Origin: Gammaproteobacteria bacterium
GTDB taxonomy: Bacteria > Pseudomonadota > Gammaproteobacteria > Enterobacterales > Alteromonadaceae
DNA length: 64,000 bases
NCBI GenBank assembly: GCA_023380515.1
Contig: JAMCRH010000170.1
Span: 29,614-93,613 of the forward strand
Reading direction: 5' to 3'
The notes beneath the pieces were generated by a model. It saw only the letters and a program-made list of their open reading frames with translations. It did no database searches and was not told the origin of the DNA. Made by a program: the position numbers and the translations under genes. Positions 27,145 through 35,540 of the stretch are shown piece by piece. Numbering within the stretch: the first letter of the stretch is position 1; each line of letters starts with the position of its first letter.

Positions 27145-28927
27145 GTTCGTCTCCTTTTGCTGTTCCCTCGCGACGAGGGTCTGCACCACCCTCAAGTCGC
27201 CCATCACGAATTGAAATACCATGTAATCCGCTATTGAGGTCACGCACTTCGACATCATGACCGCGCGCTTCGAAAAGTCTGACCAACTGCTCTAAGTTCG
27301 TGTGACGTTCGAGTGCAGTTGCACTGTTCAAGTTTGTAACTTTTGGTAAATCAATCGCTTGTTGCATGTCTAAGTTCCAGTCTAGCAAACCGATGAGAGT
27401 TTGCGTGACATAATTGATAATTCGAGGGCCACCCGGTGAACCGACGACGTGCAACACGTTACCTTGCTCATCGAAAACAATCGCAGGTGCCATTGAGCTG
27501 CGCGGTCGTTTACCTGGCTCAATACGGTTAGCTACCGGCTCACCGTCAATTTCAGGAACCCAAGAAAAGTCCGTTAGTTGGTTGTTTAACAGAAAACCGT
27601 GGGTCATGACCCCCGAACCAAAGCCAAATTCAATTGTTGTAGTCATGGAAACCGCATTACCATGCTGGTCAACAATACTGAAATGGCTCGTATTCGGAAA
27701 CTCTGGCGACTGGTCATCCGCACGCAATAAATCCTCAATACTTCCAGGCAGTGCGTGTCCCATATCGGTACCGCCAATATAAGCAACACGCTCAGCCAAA
27801 TAATCGCGGTTCAATAACGCTGCAATCGGAACTTCTAAAAAGTCCGCATCACCGATATAGCGGTTGCGATCAGCAAACGCTAAACGCGATGCCTGGGTAA
27901 AGAAATGCAAAGCCTCTTCACCGTTTACTTCCAAACCCTGTAACTCAAACGGCTCGAGTAACGCCATAATCTGCAACATCGTGACGCCACCTGAGCTCGG
28001 CGGACCCATGCTACAAATTTCATAGACACGATACGGCCCGCACACTGGCTCGCGCCAAATCGGCTGATAATTTGCCAGATCTTCCATGGTCAATAAGCCC
28101 GGTTGAACTTCACTGTTCTGCACCGCAGCAACAATCGCTTCTGCAATCGGGCCAACATGCAAAGCATCCGCGCCCTGCTCTGCAATCGCTCGCAGCGTTG
28201 CTGCAAGTTCGGGATTCTGTTTACGACTATGCGCCTGTAACGGCTGCCCGTTTGGCCAAAAATAGTCGCGGGCTGCACCAAGTTGGGTTAACCCAGGGTT
28301 CAATTCCATCTCAATGAGCTGAGCAAGGCGTGGCGAGACACTAAATCCTTCGTCAGCAAGCTCTATGGTTGATGTAAAAAGTGATGCCCACGGCAGCTGA
28401 CCCCAACGCTCGTGCGCAGCCTCAAGGCCGCGCATGACGCCAGGCGTGCCAACCGAACGCCCCCCCACCAAGGCTTCCAAATACGTGGGGGGATTACCAT
28501 CAGCGTCTAAGAATAGCTCTGGCGTCGCCGCCATCGGCGCTGTTTCTCGTGCATCTAGCGTATATAAACGCTGTGCTTCATTGTCCCAATAGAGCAGAAA
28601 AGCACCGCCACCAATACCAGACGATTGCGGCTCTACCAGTGTTAACATGGCTTGCACTGCGACCGCTGCATCAATTGCGCTACCACCATTGCGAAGTATG
28701 TCGAGACCCGCTTCAGTCGCGTACGGGTTTGCTGCTGCGACCATATAGTTCTGCGCATAGCTAACTTCGTTGCTCATCCGGCCCGTTGCTGCTTCTGGAT
28801 CGGCAGCGGCGACAGGCGTTTGAACTTCCGTCGCCGGCGAACACGCGGTCAACCATAAGGAGGTTGCGAGAATCAGAAGCCCTAAATTTTTTCTCAAAAG
28901 TGATTTAGCTGTACTGGAAAGAGTCAT
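27137..28927 (-). CDS. ggt: Gamma-glutamyltranspeptidase lipoprotein
   Basis: Cleaves gamma-glutamyl bonds of glutathione and related peptides outside the cytoplasm. It is made as a precursor that cuts itself in two. At 596 residues it has the family length. The N-terminus carries a lipobox, SLWLTAC (cysteine 29), so this form is probably lipid-anchored rather than soluble. Autoprocessing and catalytic threonine T413 lies in NTSHFSIVD; other Ntn-hydrolase motifs are NGGSAIDAAVA, QSSGIGGGAF, and PRSSMAPAIVF and GSPGGPRIIN in the small subunit. It is coupled to hinT downstream. It fits a role in using glutathione or glutamyl peptides as amino acid sources. Confidence 0.94.
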   Translation of the reverse strand: MTLSSTAKSLLRKNLGLLILATSLWLTACSPATEVQTPVAAADPEAATGRMSNEVSYAQNYMVAAANPYATEAGLDILRNGGSAIDAAVAVQAMLTLVEPQSSGIGGGAFLLYWDNEAQRLYTLDARETAPMAATPELFLDADGNPPTYLEALVGGRSVGTPGVMRGLEAAHERWGQLPWASLFTSTIELADEGFSVSPRLAQLIEMELNPGLTQLGAARDYFWPNGQPLQAHSRKQNPELAATLRAIAEQGADALHVGPIAEAIVAAVQNSEVQPGLLTMEDLANYQPIWREPVCGPYRVYEICSMGPPSSGGVTMLQIMALLEPFELQGLEVNGEEALHFFTQASRLAFADRNRYIGDADFLEVPIAALLNRDYLAERVAYIGGTDMGHALPGSIEDLLRADDQSPEFPNTSHFSIVDQHGNAVSMTTTIEFGFGSGVMTHGFLLNNQLTDFSWVPEIDGEPVANRIEPGKRPRSSMAPAIVFDEQGNVLHVVGSPGGPRIINYVTQTLIGLLDWNLDMQQAIDLPKVTNLNSATALERHTNLEQLVRLFEARGHDVEVRDLNSGLHGISIRDGRLEGGADPRREGTAKGDEHE

Positions 28928-29011
28928 ATCAAACGCTCATTTTGCGAAGGATGAATATTTAAGGGTATCATACGAAGCTGAGAATTTTTCGCAATGTTTA
29001 CAGGACGACCC

Positions 29012-29593
29012 ATGACTAAAACTTTTCCGCTCCGCTTTTTGCTCGCGCCCGTCGTGATTGCACTCCTTTGTGTCGTCATTCATTTACAGCCGCAGTGGCA
29101 TAACTACTTAACGCTAAGCGAGAACAGCTTGTTAGCTCAGCCGTGGCGAATTTTCACCACCCACCTCGTGCACCTAAATATACAGCACTTAGCCATGAAT
29201 CTGGTTGCTTTGCTTCTGCTCGCCATTATTTTTCGGCAACAAGTGCAGGGACGCCTGCTCGTCAATGTCATGGTCATTAGCGCATTATTTGCGACCATAG
29301 TGCCAATCGCCGTCAGCCAAGAGTATCTTTTCGTCGGTTTATCCGGCGTGCTTCATGGGGTTGTAGTCTTCGCTGGTGTCACCATGACAAAACAAGGCAA
29401 TAAAATTGGCTTTATCGTCCTCGCTGCAGTCGTTGTGAAGCTCATATTTGATATGACTTTGAACAGCGGTTACCAAGACTGGCTTGGTGCTGAGGTGGCC
29501 TATTTATGTCACTTAGGTGGCGCGATTGGCGGCGCATTAGCTGTCCCAGGTTTGCGCCGAAGACCGATTGATCTAGTTAAAAAACAATCGTAA
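29012..29593 (+). CDS. Rhomboid family intramembrane serine protease, rhombosortase-like
   Basis: A 193-residue membrane protein with about six hydrophobic helices. The catalytic serine lies in GLSGVLHG (S111) and the catalytic histidine in CHLGGAIGG (H167). The GLSGxLHG form and small size are those of rhombosortases, the rhomboid branch that cleaves proteins ending in a GlyGly-CTERM tail (known in Vibrio and Shewanella). The ATG at 29012 has AGGA seven bases upstream; one six codons earlier lacks a site. It stands alone, divergent from ggt. No protein in this window shows a GlyGly-CTERM tail, so the substrate must lie elsewhere. Confidence 0.85.
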   Translation: MTKTFPLRFLLAPVVIALLCVVIHLQPQWHNYLTLSENSLLAQPWRIFTTHLVHLNIQHLAMNLVALLLLAIIFRQQVQGRLLVNVMVISALFATIVPIAVSQEYLFVGLSGVLHGVVVFAGVTMTKQGNKIGFIVLAAVVVKLIFDMTLNSGYQDWLGAEVAYLCHLGGAIGGALAVPGLRRRPIDLVKKQS

Positions 29594-29605
29594 ATCATGA
29601 TACGG

Positions 29606-29630
29606 AAGTCGAGTCCTTGCAACTCGGCTT
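29606..29630. terminator. Weak convergent hairpin
   Basis: AAGTCGAGT pairs with ACTCGGCTT (one G-T wobble) between convergent genes. The following sequence has only a short T stretch, so termination is uncertain. Confidence 0.35.
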
Positions 29631-29899
29631 TAGGATTTAGTTTCCGCTTTAACTGCTTCTTTGCTCGCCTCTTCGTAATCCATTAAAAGTATCGTGAGAT
29701 AAATCTTGGTCGGTAATGACAAGATAACTCCGATGGCGCTCATGGCTGCACCAAGAATATATCCACGATGATCGATTGCATCATTTAAAAAAGTCGCACT
29801 CAACACTAGATGACCAGTGATTAATAGACAAATCCCAGCGACCATGCTGACTTTTAACCAGCGAATAAGGCGTCGGTCTGCAACTGATAAATCTGTCAT
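29630..29899 (-). CDS. Small hypothetical membrane protein
   Basis: An 89-residue protein with two hydrophobic helices (VSMVAGICLLITGHLVLSA and GYILGAAMSAIGVILSLP plus the following TKIYLTILLMDY) and an acidic/charged C-terminal tail. I do not recognise the family. I start at the ATG 29897-29899; a longer open frame runs back through the terminator of the neighbouring gene and has no homology. An AAGGA lies a rather long 12 bases upstream. It is read in the same direction as the DPP-IV-like gene but is separated from it by a strong terminator, so it needs its own promoter or readthrough. Confidence 0.6.
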   Translation of the reverse strand: MTDLSVADRRLIRWLKVSMVAGICLLITGHLVLSATFLNDAIDHRGYILGAAMSAIGVILSLPTKIYLTILLMDYEEASKEAVKAETKS

Positions 29900-29918
29900 A
29901 GTGGCGTCAATCCTTCGC

Positions 29919-29950
29919 AAAAAAATGGGCAGCTTTAAGCTGCCCATTTT
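29919..29950 (-). terminator. Terminator of the DPP-IV-like peptidase gene
   Basis: An inverted repeat AAAATGGGCAGCTT (29922-29935) and AAGCTGCCCATTTT (29937-29950), ending in a T-run on the minus strand, 20 bases after the stop codon. Confidence 0.9.
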
Positions 29951-29969
29951 AGTCATATTTGCACCTAAA

Positions 29970-32471
29970 TTACTTGAGATTATCTTCAAATAATTTATAG
30001 ATGCGACGATATTGATCAAGCCAACTTGATGGTTGCACAAAACCGTGTGGCTCGACGGGGAAAATCGCAGTCTCAAAATTTTCTTTTTCAAGCTCGATTA
30101 AACGCTGTACTAAACGCACCGAGTCTTGGAAGAAAACGTTGTCATCAACCATTGGTGCGCTGATAAGTAGTGCGTCTTCTAAGCCTTCTGCAAAATAAAT
30201 TGGTGAGCTACGACGATACGCAATCATGTCGTCTTGTGGCCGATTCAGAATGTTTGACGTATAGCCTGTGTTGTAATGCGCCCAATCCGTAACCGGACGT
30301 AACGCAGCCCCAGCTTTAAACAAGCCTGGTTCGTTGAACAGCGACATAAACGTCAAGAAGCCGCCGTATGAGCCACCATAGGTACCCACTCGTTCAACAT
30401 CAACGTTCCGATGCTCACCCAACCATTTAACAACATCAACCAAGTCTTCTACTTCCGGCCAACCCATTTGACGATACACAGCTGTCCGCCAATCACGGCC
30501 ATATCCGGCTGAACCGCGGAAGTCGAGATCAAGTACCACATAGCCTTGCTCAGTCAGCTTGCTATGGAACATGAACTCACGGAAATAGTTCGACCACCCT
30601 GCGTGGGCGTTCTGTAAGTAACCTGCGCCATGAATAAAGACAACTGCTGGGTATTGCTCAGCACGCTCGGCGTCAAAGTCTGCTGGTACATACACCCGGC
30701 TATAAATCGGGTCTTCTACATGGCTTGACGGTACCGGTACAATTTCCGGCAACGGCCAAGGCTTGGCAACGAACTCCGCAGAAACCGTCTCAGTTAAGCG
30801 CATAGCGGCAACATTCGGTTGCGCATCTTGCACATAGATTTCTGGTGGCTGATGCACGCTCGAGTGCGTTAACAATAAGCGCTCTTCGTTCGGACTAAGC
30901 TGATAAGAAGTCATGCCGCCAAGATCAGTTAACTGCTCCACGTCACCGCCACTGACCGGTACACGGTAAATTTCAAAAATTCCCGGATGCGGCTTATTCG
31001 CTTGGAAATAGAAAGTATCACCGGCAGCATTTAACGTCACCTGATCGACTAAATAACGACCAGACGTCAGTTGACGAACACGATTATTGTCGAGGTTCTT
31101 CACATATAAATGCGAGTAATTGCTTTCTTCAGACAGGTACCACAGCGAGTTTGAATTCGGCAACCAGTTGAAGGCATTGAAATCGCGGTTAATCCACGCC
31201 TCATCGTGCAAGCGATGCTGATTTACCAATTTGCCTTCAGCGAAATCGACGGTCGCAATCCAACGGTCTTTGTTGTCCCATGCACGCAGCATGATAGCGA
31301 CGGCTGAACCGTCAGCTTTCCAGTTGATATTACCTTCTTGGGCCGACCATCGTGCCATCACCTCAATAGCACGTGGCTTACGTTCGCTGACATAGGTTTT
31401 GCCTTCGGCCGCATAGTTCTCTTCACGCACTGATTTCAGGACATCTTCGTCAAAGCCAGGCAACGTGTCGTATTTCAGCTCGGTTTTTTCACCGGTCGCT
31501 AAGTCAACCAAATACAGGGTGTGGTTCACTGGACTCGCATCAGCGACGCGACGACGCACATCTTGATTCTCAACACGTCCGCTTTCGGTCACATAACGTG
31601 GCATTAAATCACCCTCACCACGCCAACTTTGCGGCTGAGTAACTGCCACGAGTGCACGATCGGCCGTCGGCGACAAACTAACTTCTGCGACCTGTACGCC
31701 ACGACCTAGATACACCGGCGCTGGCGCAAGTGCTGGGTTGGCTTGTTGCAGAGCCTGTTGATCATTAAATCGTTCTTCGCGAATGCGACGCTGAACTTGG
31801 TTATAAACAATCAGGTCGATTTCTTCTTGGGCAAGAATATCTTTCGGTTCCGCTAACGCCTCTGGCGCATCTTGCGTTTGCAATGACAGCACCAACTCGG
31901 TGTAGCCGTTACTTAAGTCCATTGCGTAAAAGTCATTGCCACTGCGATAGCTTAAACGACCGTCGGCAAGAAACTGCAAGTCGGTTTTATTTTGCGTGTC
32001 GCGAGTTAATTGCCGAACATTGCCGTTGCTCTGTTCGAGGACAAAAATATTTCGTTCGAAGACATAGGCGCGTAAGCTACGATCCGCATTAAATACCCCA
32101 GTACGATAGGCGTGCGCATGGAGATCGGCTAACGCGACTTGCTCACCGTTGCCTCCCGCAGTTAAACCGCGGATAAACAAATCACGCTGTGGGCTGCCTT
32201 CGCGCTTACGATTAAATAAAACGCTGCGGCCGTCCCATGACCAATAGGCTTGCTCTGGGAAACGACCCAACCAATCCGGATCCGCCATAATTTGCGTCAT
32301 TGGGAAGTTTGCATCGGCCGCTTGTGGACCTAAGCCAACTGGAACAGTGCTTGGAGTTAGAGATTCTGTTGTGTACCAAGCAGCATCAGCAGATTGTTGC
32401 CCTGCTCCGCTACTTGCGCAGGCGGCGGCAAAAAATGCCGCACTGATAGCAACCGCAAGTTTTCTTTTCAT
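29970..32471 (-). CDS. DPP-IV-like (S9B) serine peptidase lipoprotein
   Basis: An 833-residue peptidase of the dipeptidyl peptidase IV type, which removes X-Pro or X-Ala dipeptides from N-termini. A lipobox AAFFAAAC (cysteine 18) predicts a lipid anchor. The N-terminal two thirds form the beta-propeller; the DPP-IV signature glutamates may lie in RIREERF or near WINRDFNAFNWLP. The catalytic domain has GGSYGG (serine 701), MVDDNVFFQDS (aspartate) and EPHGFVQP (histidine). It is monocistronic, with a degenerate repeat array upstream at 32500-32597 and a strong terminator downstream. Proline-specific exopeptidases fit the nearby putP and other proteases in a protein-eating lifestyle. Confidence 0.9.
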   Translation of the reverse strand: MKRKLAVAISAAFFAAACASSGAGQQSADAAWYTTESLTPSTVPVGLGPQAADANFPMTQIMADPDWLGRFPEQAYWSWDGRSVLFNRKREGSPQRDLFIRGLTAGGNGEQVALADLHAHAYRTGVFNADRSLRAYVFERNIFVLEQSNGNVRQLTRDTQNKTDLQFLADGRLSYRSGNDFYAMDLSNGYTELVLSLQTQDAPEALAEPKDILAQEEIDLIVYNQVQRRIREERFNDQQALQQANPALAPAPVYLGRGVQVAEVSLSPTADRALVAVTQPQSWRGEGDLMPRYVTESGRVENQDVRRRVADASPVNHTLYLVDLATGEKTELKYDTLPGFDEDVLKSVREENYAAEGKTYVSERKPRAIEVMARWSAQEGNINWKADGSAVAIMLRAWDNKDRWIATVDFAEGKLVNQHRLHDEAWINRDFNAFNWLPNSNSLWYLSEESNYSHLYVKNLDNNRVRQLTSGRYLVDQVTLNAAGDTFYFQANKPHPGIFEIYRVPVSGGDVEQLTDLGGMTSYQLSPNEERLLLTHSSVHQPPEIYVQDAQPNVAAMRLTETVSAEFVAKPWPLPEIVPVPSSHVEDPIYSRVYVPADFDAERAEQYPAVVFIHGAGYLQNAHAGWSNYFREFMFHSKLTEQGYVVLDLDFRGSAGYGRDWRTAVYRQMGWPEVEDLVDVVKWLGEHRNVDVERVGTYGGSYGGFLTFMSLFNEPGLFKAGAALRPVTDWAHYNTGYTSNILNRPQDDMIAYRRSSPIYFAEGLEDALLISAPMVDDNVFFQDSVRLVQRLIELEKENFETAIFPVEPHGFVQPSSWLDQYRRIYKLFEDNLK

Positions 32472-32499
32472 GGTCGTTTCCTTGTTTTCCTTTATCAGT

Positions 32500-32597
32500 G
32501 TACTTAAGCCGATTTACTTAAGAGCCGATGTACTTAAGAGCCGGTGTGCATAAGCCAGAGTGCATACGCCATAGTACTTAAGCCAGACTTAAGTCGC
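32500..32597. repeat. Degenerate tandem array of 14-16-bp units
   Basis: About seven imperfect units follow one another upstream of the DPP-IV-like gene. GTACTTAAGCCGAT is at 32500, TTACTTAAGAGCCGAT at 32514, GTACTTAAGAGCCGGT at 32530, GTGCATAAGCCAGA at 32546, GTGCATACGCCATA at 32560 and GTACTTAAGCCAGA at 32574; a partial CTTAAGTCGC starts at 32588. Most contain the palindrome CTTAAG. The array lies 29 to 126 bases before the start codon, in the promoter/leader region. Purpose unknown. Confidence 0.85.
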
Positions 32598-32633
32598 TTT
32601 ATCTAAAGTTGACGTTCAGCCTGCTATTAAAGC

Positions 32634-32670
32634 AAAAACGCTCGGCTATGGTAAGCCATGCCGAGCGTTT
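32634..32670 (-). terminator. Terminator of the hppD-hmgA-fahA-maiA operon
   Basis: A stem AAACGCTCGGC/GCCGAGCGTTT with an inner ATGG/CCAT helix and one bulge. A T5 run follows on the minus strand, about 50 bases after the maiA stop codon. Confidence 0.85.
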
Positions 32671-32719
32671 CTTAGGTAATGTTCATGATTTTTGCGTTAA
32701 GTGTAATGCAGATACTGCT

Positions 32720-33385
32720 CTAGCTATTGGCATCTGCCTGAGCTTCCGGCGCAGCCATTTGCAACGCCGGTAGTGCTTCGAGATTGGCGATAACACGTTG
32801 CAAAATCGGATACGGCGTTAAGTCAACACCAAATCGCTTGGCATTGTAGACCTGAGGCACCAAACAAACATCCGCAAGGGTGACATGGTCACCGTAACAA
32901 TAATGCCCTGCGTAGCGCTGTAAGCGTTGTTCAAATGCAGTAAACGTGCGCGTCACCCACAGCTGAATCCACTCGCCCTTTGCAGTCTCGGGTAAAGCAA
33001 AGTCTGTCGTCAGGGCTTGCAACACACGAAGGTTCGTTACCGGCTGTAAATCCGCAGCCATATCTAACGCCAGCATCCGTACCACAGCGGCTTGCGCCGG
33101 GTCCGCTGGAATTAAACGCACTGCCGGATAAATCGCATCGAGGTATTCAATAATCGCTAACGACTGATTCAAGCACAACGTTTCGCCATTCGCAGTATTA
33201 GAGATTTCGAGTGTTGGCACCAATTGCGCCGGATTAAGTTGCTGGTAACGAGCAGATTTCTGCTCGCCACCGTCTCGCAACAAGTGCACCGGTACATAAT
33301 CGTATTCAATCCCTTTTAGCGCAAGAGCGATACGCACCCGGTAGCTGGCAGACGAGCGCCAGTAACCATGAAGCTTCGGTTTCAC
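32720..33385 (-). CDS. maiA: Maleylacetoacetate isomerase
   Basis: A zeta-class glutathione S-transferase that isomerises maleylacetoacetate to fumarylacetoacetate, using glutathione, in the cytoplasm. The 221-residue protein has the thioredoxin-like N domain with the active-site motif RSSASYRVRIALALKG (usually SSCSxRVR) and LNPAQLVPTLEI, then an all-helical C domain with DHVTLADVCLVPQVYNAKRFGVD. The ATG overlaps the fahA stop by four bases (ATGA). It is the last gene of the tyrosine catabolic operon. Confidence 0.94.
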   Translation of the reverse strand: MKPKLHGYWRSSASYRVRIALALKGIEYDYVPVHLLRDGGEQKSARYQQLNPAQLVPTLEISNTANGETLCLNQSLAIIEYLDAIYPAVRLIPADPAQAAVVRMLALDMAADLQPVTNLRVLQALTTDFALPETAKGEWIQLWVTRTFTAFEQRLQRYAGHYCYGDHVTLADVCLVPQVYNAKRFGVDLTPYPILQRVIANLEALPALQMAAPEAQADANS

Positions 33386-34407
33386 ACCTGTGGTCCTTTG
33401 TACGCTACAACTTGTTGGTCAATCGCGCCAAAAATGCTCTGCCCTTCGGCATCCAGCATTTCAATGCGAATCGTGTCACCAAACTTCATGAATGACGTGC
33501 TCGGTTGACCATCACGGATGGTTTCGATCATGCGCACTTCGGCGATACAGCTATAACCGACGCCGCCTTCACTCACCGCACTGCCATAATCCGTACCCTG
33601 TTTATTCGACACCGTACCTGAACCAATAATGGTTCCCGCACATAGTGGCCGAGTCATGGCTGCATGTTGAATTAAGCGGTCAAAATTAAACGTCATGTCT
33701 TCGCCAGCGTTTGGAAATCCGAACAACTCACCGTTGTAGGTCGAACGCAGTGGTAAATGAACTTTACCATCTCGCCATGCGCTACCTAATTCGTCTGGAG
33801 TCACCGCTACCGGTGAGAACACAGAACTCGGCTTCGAGTTGTAAAAGCCAAAACCTTTGGCCAATTCATTCGGAATCAAACCGCGCAATGAAACGTCATT
33901 CACGAGCATCAATAAGCGCACATAAGGACGTGCGTTGGCAGCTTCAGTGCCCATTGGTACGTCGCCAGTCACGACCGCCACTTCACCTTCAAAGTCGATG
34001 CCCCAACTTTCTGAACCCAGTGGAATATCTTCACGCGGCCCGATAAAGCAATCTGAGCCACCCTGATACATGAGCGGATCTTCCCAGAAGCTTGGCGGCA
34101 TTTCGGCGCCACGAGCCTTACGAACAAGCTCAACGTGGTTCACATAGGCACTGCCATCAGCCCAGTGATAAGCCCGTGGTAATGGGCTTGCACAGGCGGT
34201 TTCGTCGAAATTAAACTCATCTTCCAACGAACCTTTATTTAAAGCGGCATAAACAGCCTGCAAGCGCTCTTCTAACTGCTCCCAGTTGTCTAACGCACAC
34301 TGCATTGTGCGGGCTATTTCCGGTACGGCGACCGCACGTTTTAAATCACGGCTCACGACAACCAGTTTGCCGTCTCGAGTACCATCCCGATACGTCGCTA
34401 ATTTCAT
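33382..34407 (-). CDS. fahA: Fumarylacetoacetase (FAA hydrolase family)
   Basis: Hydrolyses fumarylacetoacetate to fumarate and acetoacetate, the last carbon-cleaving step of tyrosine breakdown. The 341-residue protein is the short bacterial form, not the 420-residue animal-type form. Metal-binding glutamates are in DFEGEVAVVTGD and an aspartate is in LMLVNDVSLRG. GSGTVSNKQGTDYGS is the substrate-side loop. The start codon shares one base with the hmgA stop (TAATG) and the end overlaps maiA by four bases, so the whole operon is translationally coupled. The biochemical role rests largely on this operon context. Confidence 0.92.
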   Translation of the reverse strand: MKLATYRDGTRDGKLVVVSRDLKRAVAVPEIARTMQCALDNWEQLEERLQAVYAALNKGSLEDEFNFDETACASPLPRAYHWADGSAYVNHVELVRKARGAEMPPSFWEDPLMYQGGSDCFIGPREDIPLGSESWGIDFEGEVAVVTGDVPMGTEAANARPYVRLLMLVNDVSLRGLIPNELAKGFGFYNSKPSSVFSPVAVTPDELGSAWRDGKVHLPLRSTYNGELFGFPNAGEDMTFNFDRLIQHAAMTRPLCAGTIIGSGTVSNKQGTDYGSAVSEGGVGYSCIAEVRMIETIRDGQPSTSFMKFGDTIRIEMLDAEGQSIFGAIDQQVVAYKGPQV

Positions 34408-35540
34408 TATTTTTTCTCCTGCCAGCTGTACACGTAGTCGAGGTTCTCAACCGAATTGGCGACTTCCCCAACTTCTAACGCATCGCGCGTATCTAACATG
34501 ACAGCAACTTCGTCAGTGAATTTCTTTTTGTATTCCTGTCCAGCCTTGAACGCCTTTGGATGCGGACCATGGGTAAATCCCGCCGGATGAAAAGTGACCA
34601 TGCCACGGTCGATATTATCGCGGCTAAAGAAGTCACCCGCATGGTAGAACAGGACTTCATCATAGTCGTCGTTATTGTGGTAAAACGGCACTTTTAACGC
34701 ACCTGGATCGCTCTCAATCGGGCGCGGTACAAACGTACACACGACAAAGCGATCAGCTACAAACGTTGTGTGTGCAGAAGGTGGTAAGTGATAACGATGA
34801 CTCATAAGCGGACGAATATCCCGCCAATTAATCCGTACCGGCGCTAAATCACCATGCCAGCCCACCGCATCAAGTGGATTATACGGGAAGGTAACCACCG
34901 ACACTTGGCCGTGTCGTTTAACTTCCACTTGCCACTCATCTTCGCTGTATTGCGCTCGAAATGCGTCATCGATCTCCGGCACATCTAAGCAGGCCGGGTC
35001 GAAAATCGCATGGTTACCAACTAAGCCTTTTTCCGGCAGCTGATACGCACCATTGGTCGCTTCAATCATCAGTAACTGCATTGGTGCAGTTGGCTCAATG
35101 CGCCAATTAGTCGAGCGTGGAATAACGACATAATCGCCGTCGCGCAACGTTAAATGACCATAGTCACAGAACAATTCACCAGCACCCTCGTGAACAAACA
35201 GTAAATCGTCACCGTCAGCGTTACGAGCAAGTTTCTTCATGGGCTGATCGAGATGCCAAATGCGAAACTTACAATGGGCGTTAAACAACAGGTTCTGCGC
35301 CACCCAAGGTGAGGCAGTATCCAGTCCGGTTAATTGATTAAAATCGAAGCAACGCGGGCGTAATGGCCCTTCCCAATGACTCCAACCCGTTGGTGCATGA
35401 GTATGGTGAAAATGGGTGGCTGGGCCGAAGAATCCACTTCGGCCTGCTTCACGCTCGTAAATTGCCTCTTCCGGGAAATCAGCATGAGCTTGGCGCGAGG
35501 CCGTGCCCATCTGTTTCGGAAATGAGATCCATTTACGCAT
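34407..35540 (-). CDS. hmgA: Homogentisate 1,2-dioxygenase
   Basis: Opens the ring of homogentisate to maleylacetoacetate, using non-heme iron. The 377-residue protein is the shorter bacterial branch. The cupin-type fold is visible in LLFVHEGAGELFCDYGHLTLRDGDYVVIPRSTNWRI (described in parts: VHEGAG, GDYVVIPR). The iron site candidates are the histidine and glutamate in FYHNNDDYDE and the histidine of FTHGPHP. It overlaps hppD by eight bases upstream and fahA by one base downstream. Loss of this gene in related bacteria causes brown pigment from oxidised homogentisate. Confidence 0.93.
   Translation of the reverse strand: MRKWISFPKQMGTASRQAHADFPEEAIYEREAGRSGFFGPATHFHHTHAPTGWSHWEGPLRPRCFDFNQLTGLDTASPWVAQNLLFNAHCKFRIWHLDQPMKKLARNADGDDLLFVHEGAGELFCDYGHLTLRDGDYVVIPRSTNWRIEPTAPMQLLMIEATNGAYQLPEKGLVGNHAIFDPACLDVPEIDDAFRAQYSEDEWQVEVKRHGQVSVVTFPYNPLDAVGWHGDLAPVRINWRDIRPLMSHRYHLPPSAHTTFVADRFVVCTFVPRPIESDPGALKVPFYHNNDDYDEVLFYHAGDFFSRDNIDRGMVTFHPAGFTHGPHPKAFKAGQEYKKKFTDEVAVMLDTRDALEVGEVANSVENLDYVYSWQEKK

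Noticed and set aside
29900..30091. Longer N-terminal extension of the small membrane protein gene
   Set aside because: It would run through the strong terminator at 29919-29950 and into the end of the DPP-IV-like gene; the extension looks unlike protein.
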